DNA of 38,453 bases, from IMG/VR virus record IMGVR_UViG_3300046689_000435, positions 1 through 38,453 of that record; one strand, written 5' to 3'. The stretch comes from a virus. Position numbers and translations under genes: made by a program. Shown in pieces: positions 22,769 to 29,210 of this stretch (positions are counted from its first letter, which is position 1; the number at the start of each line of letters is the position of its first letter). The notes beneath the pieces were generated by a model. It saw only the letters and a list, made by a program, of their open reading frames with translations. It made no database searches and was not told the origin of the DNA.

Positions 22769-22797
22769 GTGTTACACCAGGTCAGGGGTTAGTTCAA
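22769..22797 (-). promoter_or_regulatory. Candidate promoter for the HNH/packaging genes
   Basis: On the minus strand TTGAAC (22797-22792) is separated by 17 bases from TAACAC (22774-22769), pointing toward the HNH gene. The hairpin at 22704-22733 lies within the leader, so it could act as an attenuator if this promoter is real. Confidence 0.35.
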
Positions 22798-22979
22798 GCG
22801 GACTTGAGGTTTTCGACTTCGGTGAGGTCGATCAGGGTGCGGCCGGCGGTGTCGTAGCCGTGGCGGGTGAGACGTCCGCGGGTGAGCCAGACGCGTATGG
22901 TGCCGGGCCGGATGCCGGTGGCGAGGGACGCGGCGTAGGCGTCTACGAGGGTCGGCGCCGGGGCGGTGACGGTGCTCAT
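22794..22979 (-). CDS. Small helix-turn-helix protein
   Basis: 61 residues, ATG at 22979; the ribosome site is weak. The sequence ATGIRPGTIRVWLTRGRLTR followed by TLIDLTEVENL has the layout of MerR/excisionase-like winged helices (helix, turn, recognition helix, wing, short helix). Probably a small DNA-binding regulator. It lies between the translocase region and the packaging genes. Confidence 0.65.
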   Translation of the reverse strand: MSTVTAPAPTLVDAYAASLATGIRPGTIRVWLTRGRLTRHGYDTAGRTLIDLTEVENLKSA

Positions 22980-22993
22980 GCCCCCAGTGTGGA

Positions 22994-23149
22994 TCAGCGG
23001 GTGCCGCGGGTGTGGGTGCGGCGCCAGGCGTTGAGGGCGCGGCGGCCCAAGCGGAGCCGGCCGGAGGGCTTGAACGGCTGCACGGCGCAGGCCACGGCGT
23101 ACACGCCGGCGGCCAGCAGAAGGGCGAGCAGGCTAGCGAGGATCAGCAC
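22994..23149 (-). CDS. Tiny membrane protein downstream of the translocase
   Basis: 51 residues from GTG at 23149 with GGGAG eight bases upstream. A single hydrophobic helix (LILASLLALLLAAGVYAVAC) is followed by a very basic tail. It lies just past the CTAG-rich segment behind the FtsK-like gene. Function unknown. Confidence 0.5.
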   Translation of the reverse strand: MLILASLLALLLAAGVYAVACAVQPFKPSGRLRLGRRALNAWRRTHTRGTR

Positions 23150-23200
23150 GGCGGATCTCCCGGGTTCGGGGCGGATTCGGGGGGTGCGAGCAGGGGGCCG

Positions 23201-23283
23201 CTAGGCGCTAGTTGCCTGGTCAGCGGCCCGTTCTGCTGCTAGTGGAGGTGCTAGACCTAGCAGGGGCGGGTGCTAGGTCTAGC
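23201..23283. repeat. CTAG-rich repeats with 13-bp inverted repeat behind the translocase gene
   Basis: Seven CTAG tetramers (23201, 23208, 23239, 23251, 23257, 23273, 23279) lie in 82 bases. GCTAGACCTAGCA (23250-23262) and TGCTAGGTCTAGC (23271-23283) are exact inverted copies eight bases apart, and each half is itself near-palindromic. CTAG is normally rare in bacterial DNA. The segment starts 17 bases after the FtsK-like gene ends. It may be a terminator, an operator, or the DNA site used by the translocase. Confidence 0.6.
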
Positions 23284-23299
23284 GGCCTCTTTTCGGGGC

Positions 23300-25423
23300 T
23301 CAGGCGGCCTTGCGGTCGGCGTCCCGGCGGGTCTTCGCGGCGACCACATCGGCCTTCTCGATGCCGCGGCGGGTGGTCTGCCGGCCGTCGTCGGTGGTGC
23401 CCCACACGTCCTTGGCGAGCACGCCCCACGGCTTGAGGGCGACGGTCACCATGGAGCCGTCCCAGCTGCCGTACAGGTCGGGCTGCAACGGCGCCAGGCG
23501 CTCCGCGAGCCGCTCGCTCCAGACCTTGTCTTCTCCCGTGCGGAACACCTTCAGTACGTCGGCGAGGATGTCCATGCCCGGCCCGCTCTCCGGGCCCTTG
23601 CCGACGGCGTGGCCGGTGACGTTGCCGTACTCCTCGCGCATCTTCCGGGCGCGCTCGACGACCAGTTCGGCCTTCGGGGCGTCGATGAACGCCGAGGCGA
23701 CGATCGACGGGTCGTCGCCTTCGCCGGACATCCAGCAGATGCCCAGGTCACGGCGGCTGAACATGGTGGCGCGGATCCCGGACTTGTAGGCGCCGGTGCT
23801 GAGCACCATGTCGTTGGCGGTGTGGCCCATGACCTTCAGGCAGAACCGCAGCACCGCGTTCGCGGAGATGCCCGGCGGCAGCGACTTGGCGTCCGGGCGC
23901 TGGGTGGCGAAGATCCCGACGATGCCCAGGGCCGGCCCGCGCTTGGTGACGTCCTCGCAGATCGACTCGATCTCCGCCCCGTGCTCGGGGTCCTCGAACA
24001 CCTTCTGGCACTCGTCGACACCGAGGACGATCGGGTGCAGGCCGAGGCTCTTGTCGCTGGCCAGCTCGGGCGTGACCTTCGACTCCGGGCAGCGGGACCG
24101 CGGCAGGGACTTGATGACCTTCGCCCGGCGCCGCAGCTCCGCCTTGATCTCCCGCAGCGAGTCGAGGATGTACTCGATGTCCTCGGGCTCCTCGCCGGCC
24201 CGGTAGCGGTGGCACACCGGCTCCAGCGCGCCCAGGTCGCCGGTGCCCTTGAGGTCGAAGGCGAGGACGTCGGCGCGCGGGTCGAGGGCCGCGGCGAGCA
24301 GCAGCAGCCTGAGCAGGAACGTCTTCCCCATGCGCGGGATGGCGCCGATGATGATGGCCGCGAACATCAGGGTGACGGAGACGTCCCTCATCCGCTGGTC
24401 GTTGCCGATGACGACGGGCTTGAACAGGTCGACGACACCGGACTTGAGCAGCGGCCACGCGGGCTTGGTGGTCTCGTTCATCGGCTTGTCGCCGACCCAC
24501 AGCGTGAGGTGCCCTTCGTGCTCGGCGGGGTCCGGGGACGGCCAGACGCAGCCGACCTTGCGGCGCAGGCCCGAGGCGAGGGCTTCGCGCTTCTCCATGA
24601 CGTCCTCGGCGGTCACGCCGAACGGCAGGTCGAGGTCGGCGCGGTAGCCGGGCCCGTCGCGGGTGATCTCGTGGGTGAACTTCAGGCCGTCCATCTCGCC
24701 GCCCTTCTTGATCGCGGCGGAGATCTTGCTGTTGCCGATGGCGTCCAGGGCGCGCAGCACGATCGGGCCGGTCAGGCGCGGCACCTCGTTGCGGGACACG
24801 GCGGGGCCGATGACCGGGGCGTCGGGCTGCTGGCCGCCGTACCCGAGGGCGAGTACACCGGCTGCAGCGGCGAGGTACAGCCACGCGTCGCCGAGGACGT
24901 ACAGGGTGATGGCGAGGGCTACGCCGCAGGTCAGGCCGACGAGGGCGAGCAGGCCGCGGAGGCGTACCCGGTCGGCGCGGAGCTTGGCGAGGCTGCGGTA
25001 CTGGTCGAAGTCCTCGGTGCGGACGGCGGCGGCGCGCAGCGGGGCGGCCTCGATGTCCCACACCCAGCGGCGGCCCTTGCCGAGCAGCCGGGCGGCGCCG
25101 CGCGGGGCCATCGCGCCGAGCTGCAGGCTGTACCAGGGGGTGCGCACCGCGTGGTAGCGGGTGGCATACCAGGTGCGGCTGGCGGTGGGCCCGGCGGTGT
25201 TGCGGAACTCCCCGGCGGAACGGACCCAGGCGGGGAGGATCGGCCGGCGCTTCTCGGAGTACACGCCGGTCGGCGGCAGGTTCGGGTTGTCGACGGGGCG
25301 GGGCGCGGCCCGCTCTTCGGGCTCGACGACCGGGGGCGGCGCAGGGGTGTCAGCAATGGTGACGCCCTTGATGTCCTTGTCGAGGATCGTGCCGTTGACC
25401 GGCCCGGGGATGGTCTGGGTCAT
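23300..25423 (-). CDS. FtsK/SpoIIIE-family DNA translocase, TraB/AICE-like
   Basis: 707 residues, ATG at 25423 with GGAGAA eight bases upstream. Residues 1-110: proline-rich, cytoplasmic. 155-195: two hydrophobic segments (LLALVGLTCGVALAITLYVL and LYLAAAAGVLALGYG). 220-340: linker domain. The motor has Walker A GAIPRMGKT (360-368), Walker B IVLGVDE (465-471) and sensor ATQRPD (506-511), then HTANDMVLSTGAYKSGIRAT. This form, with GAIPRMGKT, matches the conjugative translocases of Streptomyces plasmids and AICEs, which move double-stranded DNA between mycelial cells. No gamma-type winged helix is obvious. In a phage it could serve transfer, partition or DNA delivery. Confidence 0.85.
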   Translation of the reverse strand: MTQTIPGPVNGTILDKDIKGVTIADTPAPPPVVEPEERAAPRPVDNPNLPPTGVYSEKRRPILPAWVRSAGEFRNTAGPTASRTWYATRYHAVRTPWYSLQLGAMAPRGAARLLGKGRRWVWDIEAAPLRAAAVRTEDFDQYRSLAKLRADRVRLRGLLALVGLTCGVALAITLYVLGDAWLYLAAAAGVLALGYGGQQPDAPVIGPAVSRNEVPRLTGPIVLRALDAIGNSKISAAIKKGGEMDGLKFTHEITRDGPGYRADLDLPFGVTAEDVMEKREALASGLRRKVGCVWPSPDPAEHEGHLTLWVGDKPMNETTKPAWPLLKSGVVDLFKPVVIGNDQRMRDVSVTLMFAAIIIGAIPRMGKTFLLRLLLLAAALDPRADVLAFDLKGTGDLGALEPVCHRYRAGEEPEDIEYILDSLREIKAELRRRAKVIKSLPRSRCPESKVTPELASDKSLGLHPIVLGVDECQKVFEDPEHGAEIESICEDVTKRGPALGIVGIFATQRPDAKSLPPGISANAVLRFCLKVMGHTANDMVLSTGAYKSGIRATMFSRRDLGICWMSGEGDDPSIVASAFIDAPKAELVVERARKMREEYGNVTGHAVGKGPESGPGMDILADVLKVFRTGEDKVWSERLAERLAPLQPDLYGSWDGSMVTVALKPWGVLAKDVWGTTDDGRQTTRRGIEKADVVAAKTRRDADRKAA

Positions 25424-25461
25424 GCTGGGGTTCTCCAGTGCTCGTGAGGGTGCTGGTTGGG

Positions 25462-25505
25462 CCCGCGGCGGCCGGTCTGCTTGGCCGCTACTCGGCCGCC
25501 GCGGG
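25462..25505 (-). terminator. Hairpin between the 53-residue gene and the translocase gene
   Basis: CCCGCGGCGGCC (25462-25473) pairs with GGCCGCCGCGGG (25494-25505). The stem is identical to that behind the capsid gene (15810-15841). It may tune expression of the translocase. Confidence 0.5.
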
Positions 25506-25511
25506 GCGGGG

Positions 25512-25673
25512 CTACTTGCGCTGGTCGCGGCGCTTGCGGGCGTTGGCGACGATGCGGTCGATGGCGGCCGTCTGGCGGGTGGTGAGGGTGCCTTGGCGGA
25601 TCGCGGCCATGCCGGCGATGCGGTACACGCGGGCGAGGTCGAGGGCGTTGAGGCCGTCGAGCTGGTTGGACAT
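25512..25673 (-). CDS. Small helical hypothetical protein
   Basis: 53 residues, ATG at 25673 with GGGGAGGAA six bases upstream, among the best ribosome sites in this region. Helical and basic (LNALDLARVYRIAGMAAIRQ, then IDRIVANARKRRDQRK). No family recognised. It lies upstream of the translocase gene behind a hairpin and could be a small regulator or accessory. Confidence 0.55.
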   Translation of the reverse strand: MSNQLDGLNALDLARVYRIAGMAAIRQGTLTTRQTAAIDRIVANARKRRDQRK

Positions 25674-25713
25674 GGCGTTCCTCCCCGGGCCGGGCTGTCC
25701 GGCCCCACCGCGC

Positions 25714-25742
25714 CGACAGACCTCCTACGGCAAGGTCTGTCG
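25714..25742 (-). terminator. Terminator after the membrane-protein operon
   Basis: CGACAGACCT (25714-25723) pairs perfectly with AGGTCTGTCG (25733-25742), loop nine bases, 15 bases past the stop at 25757. A second hairpin, GGGCCGG-gctgt-CCGGCCC (25687-25705), follows. Confidence 0.65.
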
Positions 25743-25756
25743 CACGGAAGGGCAGG

Positions 25757-26155
25757 TCAGCGGCGGCGCTTGCCCTTGGCCGACTCGGGCTTGAGGGCGC
25801 CGATGACGTGGACGATCGACACGGCGAGTACGGCTATGGCCAGGCCACCGGCCAGCACGATGATCGCCATGACGGTCAGGGACGCCGTCAGCAGCGGCCC
25901 GAAGTACACCGCGGCGGGGATCGACCCGGCACCGAACCCGGCACCGAACGCCAGGCGCTGCAGCGTCCTGTCGGGCGGGGCCGCCTCGTGGATGTGGATG
26001 ACCTGCACCGGCTGCTGTGCCTGCCAAACCTGCTGGTCGCCGCCCGGGGTGGGAGCTAGCGCCCACCCTTCGTCGGGCCGGCGGGCGGGCAGGGGGCGCG
26101 GCTCGAACGACGGGACGGGCATGTCGAACTGATAGCGCTTCGGAGTAGCGCTCAT
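25757..26155 (-). CDS. Membrane protein next to the DUF2637 gene (spread-like context)
   Basis: 132 residues, ATG at 26155 overlapping the preceding stop (ATGA). The N-terminal 60 residues are proline-rich and soluble; two hydrophobic segments follow (AFGAGFGAGSIPAAVYFGPL and ASLTVMAIIVLAGGLAIAVL), then a basic tail GALKPESAKGKRRR. In Streptomyces plasmids and AICEs, small membrane proteins stand beside the tra gene and help spread DNA through mycelium. The order here is the same, but I recognise no specific family. Confidence 0.6.
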   Translation of the reverse strand: MSATPKRYQFDMPVPSFEPRPLPARRPDEGWALAPTPGGDQQVWQAQQPVQVIHIHEAAPPDRTLQRLAFGAGFGAGSIPAAVYFGPLLTASLTVMAIIVLAGGLAIAVLAVSIVHVIGALKPESAKGKRRR

Positions 26156-27015
26156 GAGGTGGACTCCAGGGTGAGGGCGGCGCGGCGGACGCGGCGGCCG
26201 TAGCTGTCGCTGGTTCCGAGGCGGGTTCCGATCTCGGTTCCGGTGGTCTTCGGGTTGGTCTTGAGCCACAGCCGCGCGAGGGTGACGTGCTCGGCGGAGA
26301 CGCCGGGCGGAACCTCGATCGGTTCCGGCTGGGGTTCCGCAGACTCTGGGTCGGGTTCCATCCGTGGCGCGGCCGGAACGGCCGGTAGCGGGGTCGGATT
26401 GGCTTTTTCGGCGTTCACCGAAAAAGCCTGGTCGTGGCTGGTTCCGGCGAGAAGTTCCGCTACCGGGACGAGCGGGCCGAAGGTGAGCGGACCAGCTTGT
26501 ATAACATCCAAACTGATCGGCTCCTCGACGCGTTCGAGGGTGACCGGTTCCGGTGCGAGTTCCGCCGGAACCTCCGCCAGTTCCGGCAAGTGATCCATTT
26601 GGATCACTTCGGGTTCCGCTGGTTCCGCAAGGTGGTCGTGGACCTGCCGCATGAGCGCGCCGAAGGCCAGCAGCGCGGCCACCGGAGGAACGGCGGCCAC
26701 CACGTAGGTGAGCGTCGGGGCGTTCTTCCCGACGCCGGCGACGTTCAGCGCGATCGACGCCCCCGACCCGGAGACCGTGAGAGTCACCGCCCACCAGTCG
26801 ACGCCGCGGCCGAGCAGCGAGGCGCGCAGCATCAGCAGCTCGCCGATCATGATGAACAAGTCGACCGTCGCCGGCCAGACCCACGCCCTGGAACCGGCGA
26901 GGCCGTTGCTGGCGGATACGTCGTGCAGGTGCTCGTAGGACAGCCAGAACGCGAAGCCGGTCAGCAGCACTGTGGCGGCTGCGGCTCCGACGGCGGCCCA
27001 ACTCTGGGGCTTCAC
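26152..27015 (-). CDS. DUF2637-type membrane protein with C-terminal DNA-binding-like tail
   Basis: 287 residues from GTG at 27015 with GGAGGAA four bases upstream. Four membrane segments in residues 1-125 (AAAATVLLTGFAFWLSYEHL, VWPATVDLFIMIGELLMLRA, WAVTLTVSGSGASIALNVAG, VVAAVPPVAALLAFGALMRQ) match the DUF2637 pattern common on Streptomyces plasmids, AICEs and phages. A long Glu/Pro-rich linker follows, and residues about 235-287 look like a helix-turn-helix (ARLWLKTNPKTTGTEIGTRL). The linker and end are encoded with unusual GGA and GAA codons that create many GTTCCG/CGGAAC words. Membrane and DNA contact together suggest DNA spread or anchoring. Confidence 0.8.
   Translation of the reverse strand: MKPQSWAAVGAAAATVLLTGFAFWLSYEHLHDVSASNGLAGSRAWVWPATVDLFIMIGELLMLRASLLGRGVDWWAVTLTVSGSGASIALNVAGVGKNAPTLTYVVAAVPPVAALLAFGALMRQVHDHLAEPAEPEVIQMDHLPELAEVPAELAPEPVTLERVEEPISLDVIQAGPLTFGPLVPVAELLAGTSHDQAFSVNAEKANPTPLPAVPAAPRMEPDPESAEPQPEPIEVPPGVSAEHVTLARLWLKTNPKTTGTEIGTRLGTSDSYGRRVRRAALTLESTS
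26401..26428. repeat. Perfect 11-bp inverted repeat inside the DUF2637 gene
   Basis: GGCTTTTTCGG (26401-26411) and CCGAAAAAGCC (26418-26428) with a 6-base loop. It is unusually AT-rich for this genome and lies within the linker coding region, amid the GTTCCG cluster. Confidence 0.7.
26588..26609. repeat. Palindrome inside the DUF2637 gene
   Basis: AAGTGATCCA (26588-26597) and its exact complement TGGATCACTT (26600-26609) around TT. It is low in GC compared with its surroundings and lies within the GTTCCG cluster. It looks like an operator for a dimeric protein. Confidence 0.65.
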
Positions 27016-27185
27016 GGGTTCCTCCGGGGGATGCGGCGCGCCAGGCGCGGCCGGGCGATCAGGCCGGCGACGAAGGCCCAGCCGAGGGGCTCCACGCTGT
27101 GGAGACCCTCGACGACCAGCGGCAGCACCAGGTGCGGGAAGGCGGCCAGCAGGCCGAGCAGGAGGCCGAGCAGGATCGTCTTCAC
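27012..27185 (-). CDS. Small membrane protein
   Basis: 57 residues from GTG at 27185 with GGAGGTG six bases upstream; its stop overlaps the DUF2637 start (GTGA). Two hydrophobic segments (ILLGLLLGLLAAFPHLVLPL and LGWAFVAGLIA) and a basic end. Translationally coupled to the DUF2637 gene, so it may work with it at the membrane. Confidence 0.6.
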   Translation of the reverse strand: MKTILLGLLLGLLAAFPHLVLPLVVEGLHSVEPLGWAFVAGLIARPRLARRIPRRNP

Positions 27186-27538
27186 GACGCACCTCCGGTC
27201 GGCTCGGTGTCCTGCCGCACCTCGAAGTCGACGGGGGCTGCCTCGGTGCCGAGCCGGATGTGCTCGGTCATGGCGGTGAGGTGGTACTGCAGGTTGCGGG
27301 GGCTGAGGGTGAGGAGCACCTGGGCGGCGATCCGTACCGTGGTGGCGCGGTCGACGATCAGCTCGTCGCGGCGGCGGCGGCGCTCCAGGGTCTCCGCGAA
27401 GTCGGCGGCCGGTGCGGCGCGGGGCACGTCGAGGGCGTCGCGCACGGCGGTGAGGAAGGCCAGGACGTCGCTGTCCAAGGTGGACTCGCCCTCGCGGGTG
27501 TCCTTCCCGGCGGCGTCGGTGGTCTGGGGCTCGGTCAT
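27182..27538 (-). CDS. Hypothetical protein, soluble and helical
   Basis: 118 residues, ATG at 27538 overlapping the preceding stop (ATGA). The first 25 residues are acidic and probably disordered; then VLAFLTAVRDALDVP and a basic helix ETLERRRRRDELIVDRATTV, then LSPRNLQYHLTAMTEHIRLG. No family recognised. Part of a tightly coupled chain from 29106 to 25757. Confidence 0.6.
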   Translation of the reverse strand: MTEPQTTDAAGKDTREGESTLDSDVLAFLTAVRDALDVPRAAPAADFAETLERRRRRDELIVDRATTVRIAAQVLLTLSPRNLQYHLTAMTEHIRLGTEAAPVDFEVRQDTEPTGGAS

Positions 27539-27918
27539 CTCTCACCCCTGGGCGTCTCGCAGGCGAGGCGGCGGGCCATGTAGCGGACCTTGCCCGCGGC
27601 CTCCAACAGGTCAGCGGCGAGGGTTTCCAGGCCGACCGCGTCGTAGTCGAAGTGGTCCGCGTCGAGGAGGTGCACGGTGACGTACACGTCGGCGCCGTTG
27701 GTGTTGCTGGGCGTGGGGAACGGGTCCATCCACAGGAGGAGTTCGGCGAGGCGCTGGGGGCCGCGGCGGGTGCCGACCGTGAGCGCGATCGACGGCCCCG
27801 TGTGGGCGATCTCGCAGCGCAGCAGGCCGTCCGGGTGCTCCCCGGTACACCAGGCCGGCTCCGGGACGGTGATGGTCCCGTAGTCGGCGGTCTGCACGGT
27901 CACGCTGCGGGGCGTCAC
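27535..27918 (-). CDS. DUF6907-like protein
   Basis: 127 residues. GTG at 27918 is chosen: it has GGGGAGG six bases upstream and overlaps the preceding stop (GTGA). It contains VPEPAWCTGEHPDG, then RCEIAHTGPSIALTV and a beta-rich middle with VYVTVHLLDADHFDYD. The P-x-WC-x-x-x-H element followed by such strands is typical of DUF6907 proteins, widespread in Streptomyces and its mobile elements. Function unknown. Confidence 0.6.
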   Translation of the reverse strand: MTPRSVTVQTADYGTITVPEPAWCTGEHPDGLLRCEIAHTGPSIALTVGTRRGPQRLAELLLWMDPFPTPSNTNGADVYVTVHLLDADHFDYDAVGLETLAADLLEAAGKVRYMARRLACETPRGER

Positions 27919-28199
27919 TGCTGGCCTCCCCACGTGGCGTAGGTGGGGGGCTCTTCGGTGGCGAAGCGGCGGAGCTGCGCGGCGTGGTCGGCGGCGTCGG
28001 CGACGCGCACGTCGAGAAGGTCGTGCAGGGCGCTGACCACGTCGGCGTGCCGGGTCTCCAGCTGGTCACGCCAGGCGCGCCGGGCCTGCTTGTCTCCCTC
28101 GGCGTAGGCCGGCAGGTCGAGGTGTTCGAGGATCGCCGTCAGCAGGTCGACGGCGCCCGCCGGCAGCATCGGCGGCTCGGGCAGGACGAGGTCGTTCAT
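27915..28199 (-). CDS. Small acidic hypothetical protein
   Basis: 94 residues, ATG at 28199. Largely helical (AVDLLTAILEHLDLPAYAEG, RHADVVSALHDLLDVRVADA). No known family. Coupled on both sides by 4-base overlaps, so it belongs to the same transcript as the DUF6907-like and 59-residue genes. Confidence 0.6.
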   Translation of the reverse strand: MNDLVLPEPPMLPAGAVDLLTAILEHLDLPAYAEGDKQARRAWRDQLETRHADVVSALHDLLDVRVADAADHAAQLRRFATEEPPTYATWGGQQ

Positions 28200-28375
28200 C
28201 GGGCACCGCCGAGGGCGCGGTCGAGCATCTTGTCGAAGAGCACTTCGCCGTAGCGGTCGCCGGTGGCGCGGGCGACGATCAGGAGGTCGGCGAGTCGGAC
28301 GGCGGGCGGGGTCTTGCGGTCGGTGAGGTTCGCGGCCTTCTCGGTGGGCCGGCGGATCTCGGCGGGGGCGCTCAT
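28196..28375 (-). CDS. Small hypothetical protein
   Basis: 59 residues, ATG at 28375, with 4-base overlaps at both ends. Sequence includes RKTPPAVRLADLLIVARATG and a C-terminal helix EVLFDKMLDRAL. No family recognised. The coupled position makes it likely to be translated. Confidence 0.6.
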   Translation of the reverse strand: MSAPAEIRRPTEKAANLTDRKTPPAVRLADLLIVARATGDRYGEVLFDKMLDRALGGAR

Positions 28376-29106
28376 GCGGCGACCGCCTCTCGCACGACCA
28401 GGTCGCGGCGGCCGGCCGACACGATCCGGGCAACCGGGGCGTTTGCGAGGTCAATCGGTGACCTGGCAACGGTCTGGGGCAGGTCGAACGGCCACGGCAG
28501 GTCCGGGCCGCCCTGGTAGCGGAAGTTGAACTGCAGCCACGCCTCGCGGGTGCGGTTCAGGGCCCGCTGGTACTCGCCGACCTCCGGCACCGCCCACTCC
28601 GCCGGCGTCTCCGCGAGCAGGCCCACCACACGGGTACGCCACTCGGTGAGGACGATCAGCAGCGACTCGACGTAGTTCCGGGCGGCCTCGCAGTCCCCCT
28701 GCTCCTCGACGTCGAACAGGACGTCGGAGTCCAGGGCGGCGAAGCGGGCCGCGTAGTCAACCGGCTCCGGCTTTGAGGGGGACAGTGCGTCCCCCTCAAG
28801 CAGCACGGCGCCCTTGTCGACGGCGGCGGCCAGCTTTCGCAGCTGGTCGGCGAACGCGCGGGCCTGGGCGGAGTCCGTGGTGCGGAGCAGGTTCCGCGGC
28901 CCCTCGCTCTCCCACACGATCAGCTCGGCCGGCTTGTCGGCGCCCCGCTCGGCCTCGGCGATGAGGGACACGCCCGGTCCGGGCAGGTCGGCGAGGACGA
29001 CGTCGCACATGTCGTCGTCGTGCCAGCTGCCGGTGCAGCCGGGAAGGCGGTGCTCGGTGATGGGCTCAGCACTGCTGAGGGCATCGGGCATGGCAAGATC
29101 GGCCAT
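28372..29106 (-). CDS. Hypothetical protein with N-terminal CxGSWHDDDMC
   Basis: 244 residues, ATG at 29106 with AAGGAGA six bases upstream. An N-terminal part (PGCTGSWHDDDMCDVVLADL, then AELIVWESEGP) is a beta domain of the type found in Streptomyces hypothetical proteins. The C-terminal half is helical and rich in Trp (TEWRTRVVGLLAETPAEWAV). No enzyme motif. The gene contains a perfect 11-bp hairpin at 28773-28799. It is the head of the coupled chain down to 25757. Confidence 0.6.
   Translation of the reverse strand: MADLAMPDALSSAEPITEHRLPGCTGSWHDDDMCDVVLADLPGPGVSLIAEAERGADKPAELIVWESEGPRNLLRTTDSAQARAFADQLRKLAAAVDKGAVLLEGDALSPSKPEPVDYAARFAALDSDVLFDVEEQGDCEAARNYVESLLIVLTEWRTRVVGLLAETPAEWAVPEVGEYQRALNRTREAWLQFNFRYQGGPDLPWPFDLPQTVARSPIDLANAPVARIVSAGRRDLVVREAVAA
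28773..28799. repeat. Perfect hairpin inside a coding region
   Basis: TTGAGGGGGAC (28773-28783) and GTCCCCCTCAA (28789-28799) with a 5-base loop, as strong as any terminator in the window but within the 244-residue gene. Confidence 0.65.
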
Positions 29107-29148
29107 AGCCGTCTCCTTGGTGTCGTCAGGGAGTTCGGTCAGGCCCTT

Positions 29149-29170
29149 GCCGGGGTGTAGGAGCCCCGGC
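29149..29170 (-). terminator. Terminator after the 69-residue HTH gene
   Basis: GCCGGGG (29149-29155) pairs with CCCCGGC (29164-29170), loop eight bases. It lies about 35 bases past the stop of the small HTH gene. Confidence 0.55.
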
Positions 29171-29196
29171 TTGGGCCGTCTTCAGTTGTGGGGCCC

Positions 29197-29210
29197 GGTG
29201 TAGCTACACC
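29197..29210. promoter_or_regulatory. Palindrome GGTGTAGCTACACC, copy 1
   Basis: Perfect 14-bp palindrome across the stop codon of the HTH gene (29204-29413). Its 12-bp core GTGTAGCTACAC occurs again at 30319-30330. A shared operator is a reasonable guess. Confidence 0.4.

Larger units (their letters stand above)
26213..26627. repeat. Cluster of 15 GTTCCG/CGGAAC hexamers inside the DUF2637 gene
   Basis: GTTCCG starts at 26213, 26225, 26237, 26322, 26334, 26441, 26454, 26547, 26559, 26580, 26613 and 26622. CGGAAC starts at 26308, 26374 and 26566. Several pairs are exactly 12 bases apart. Relative to the gene the word falls in three reading registers, so it is not explained by one repeated peptide. 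Confidence 0.7.

Noticed and set aside
23270-25447. A 725-codon plus-strand frame opposite the translocase gene
   Set aside because: Antisense of a gene with clear Walker motifs; no start signal of its own.
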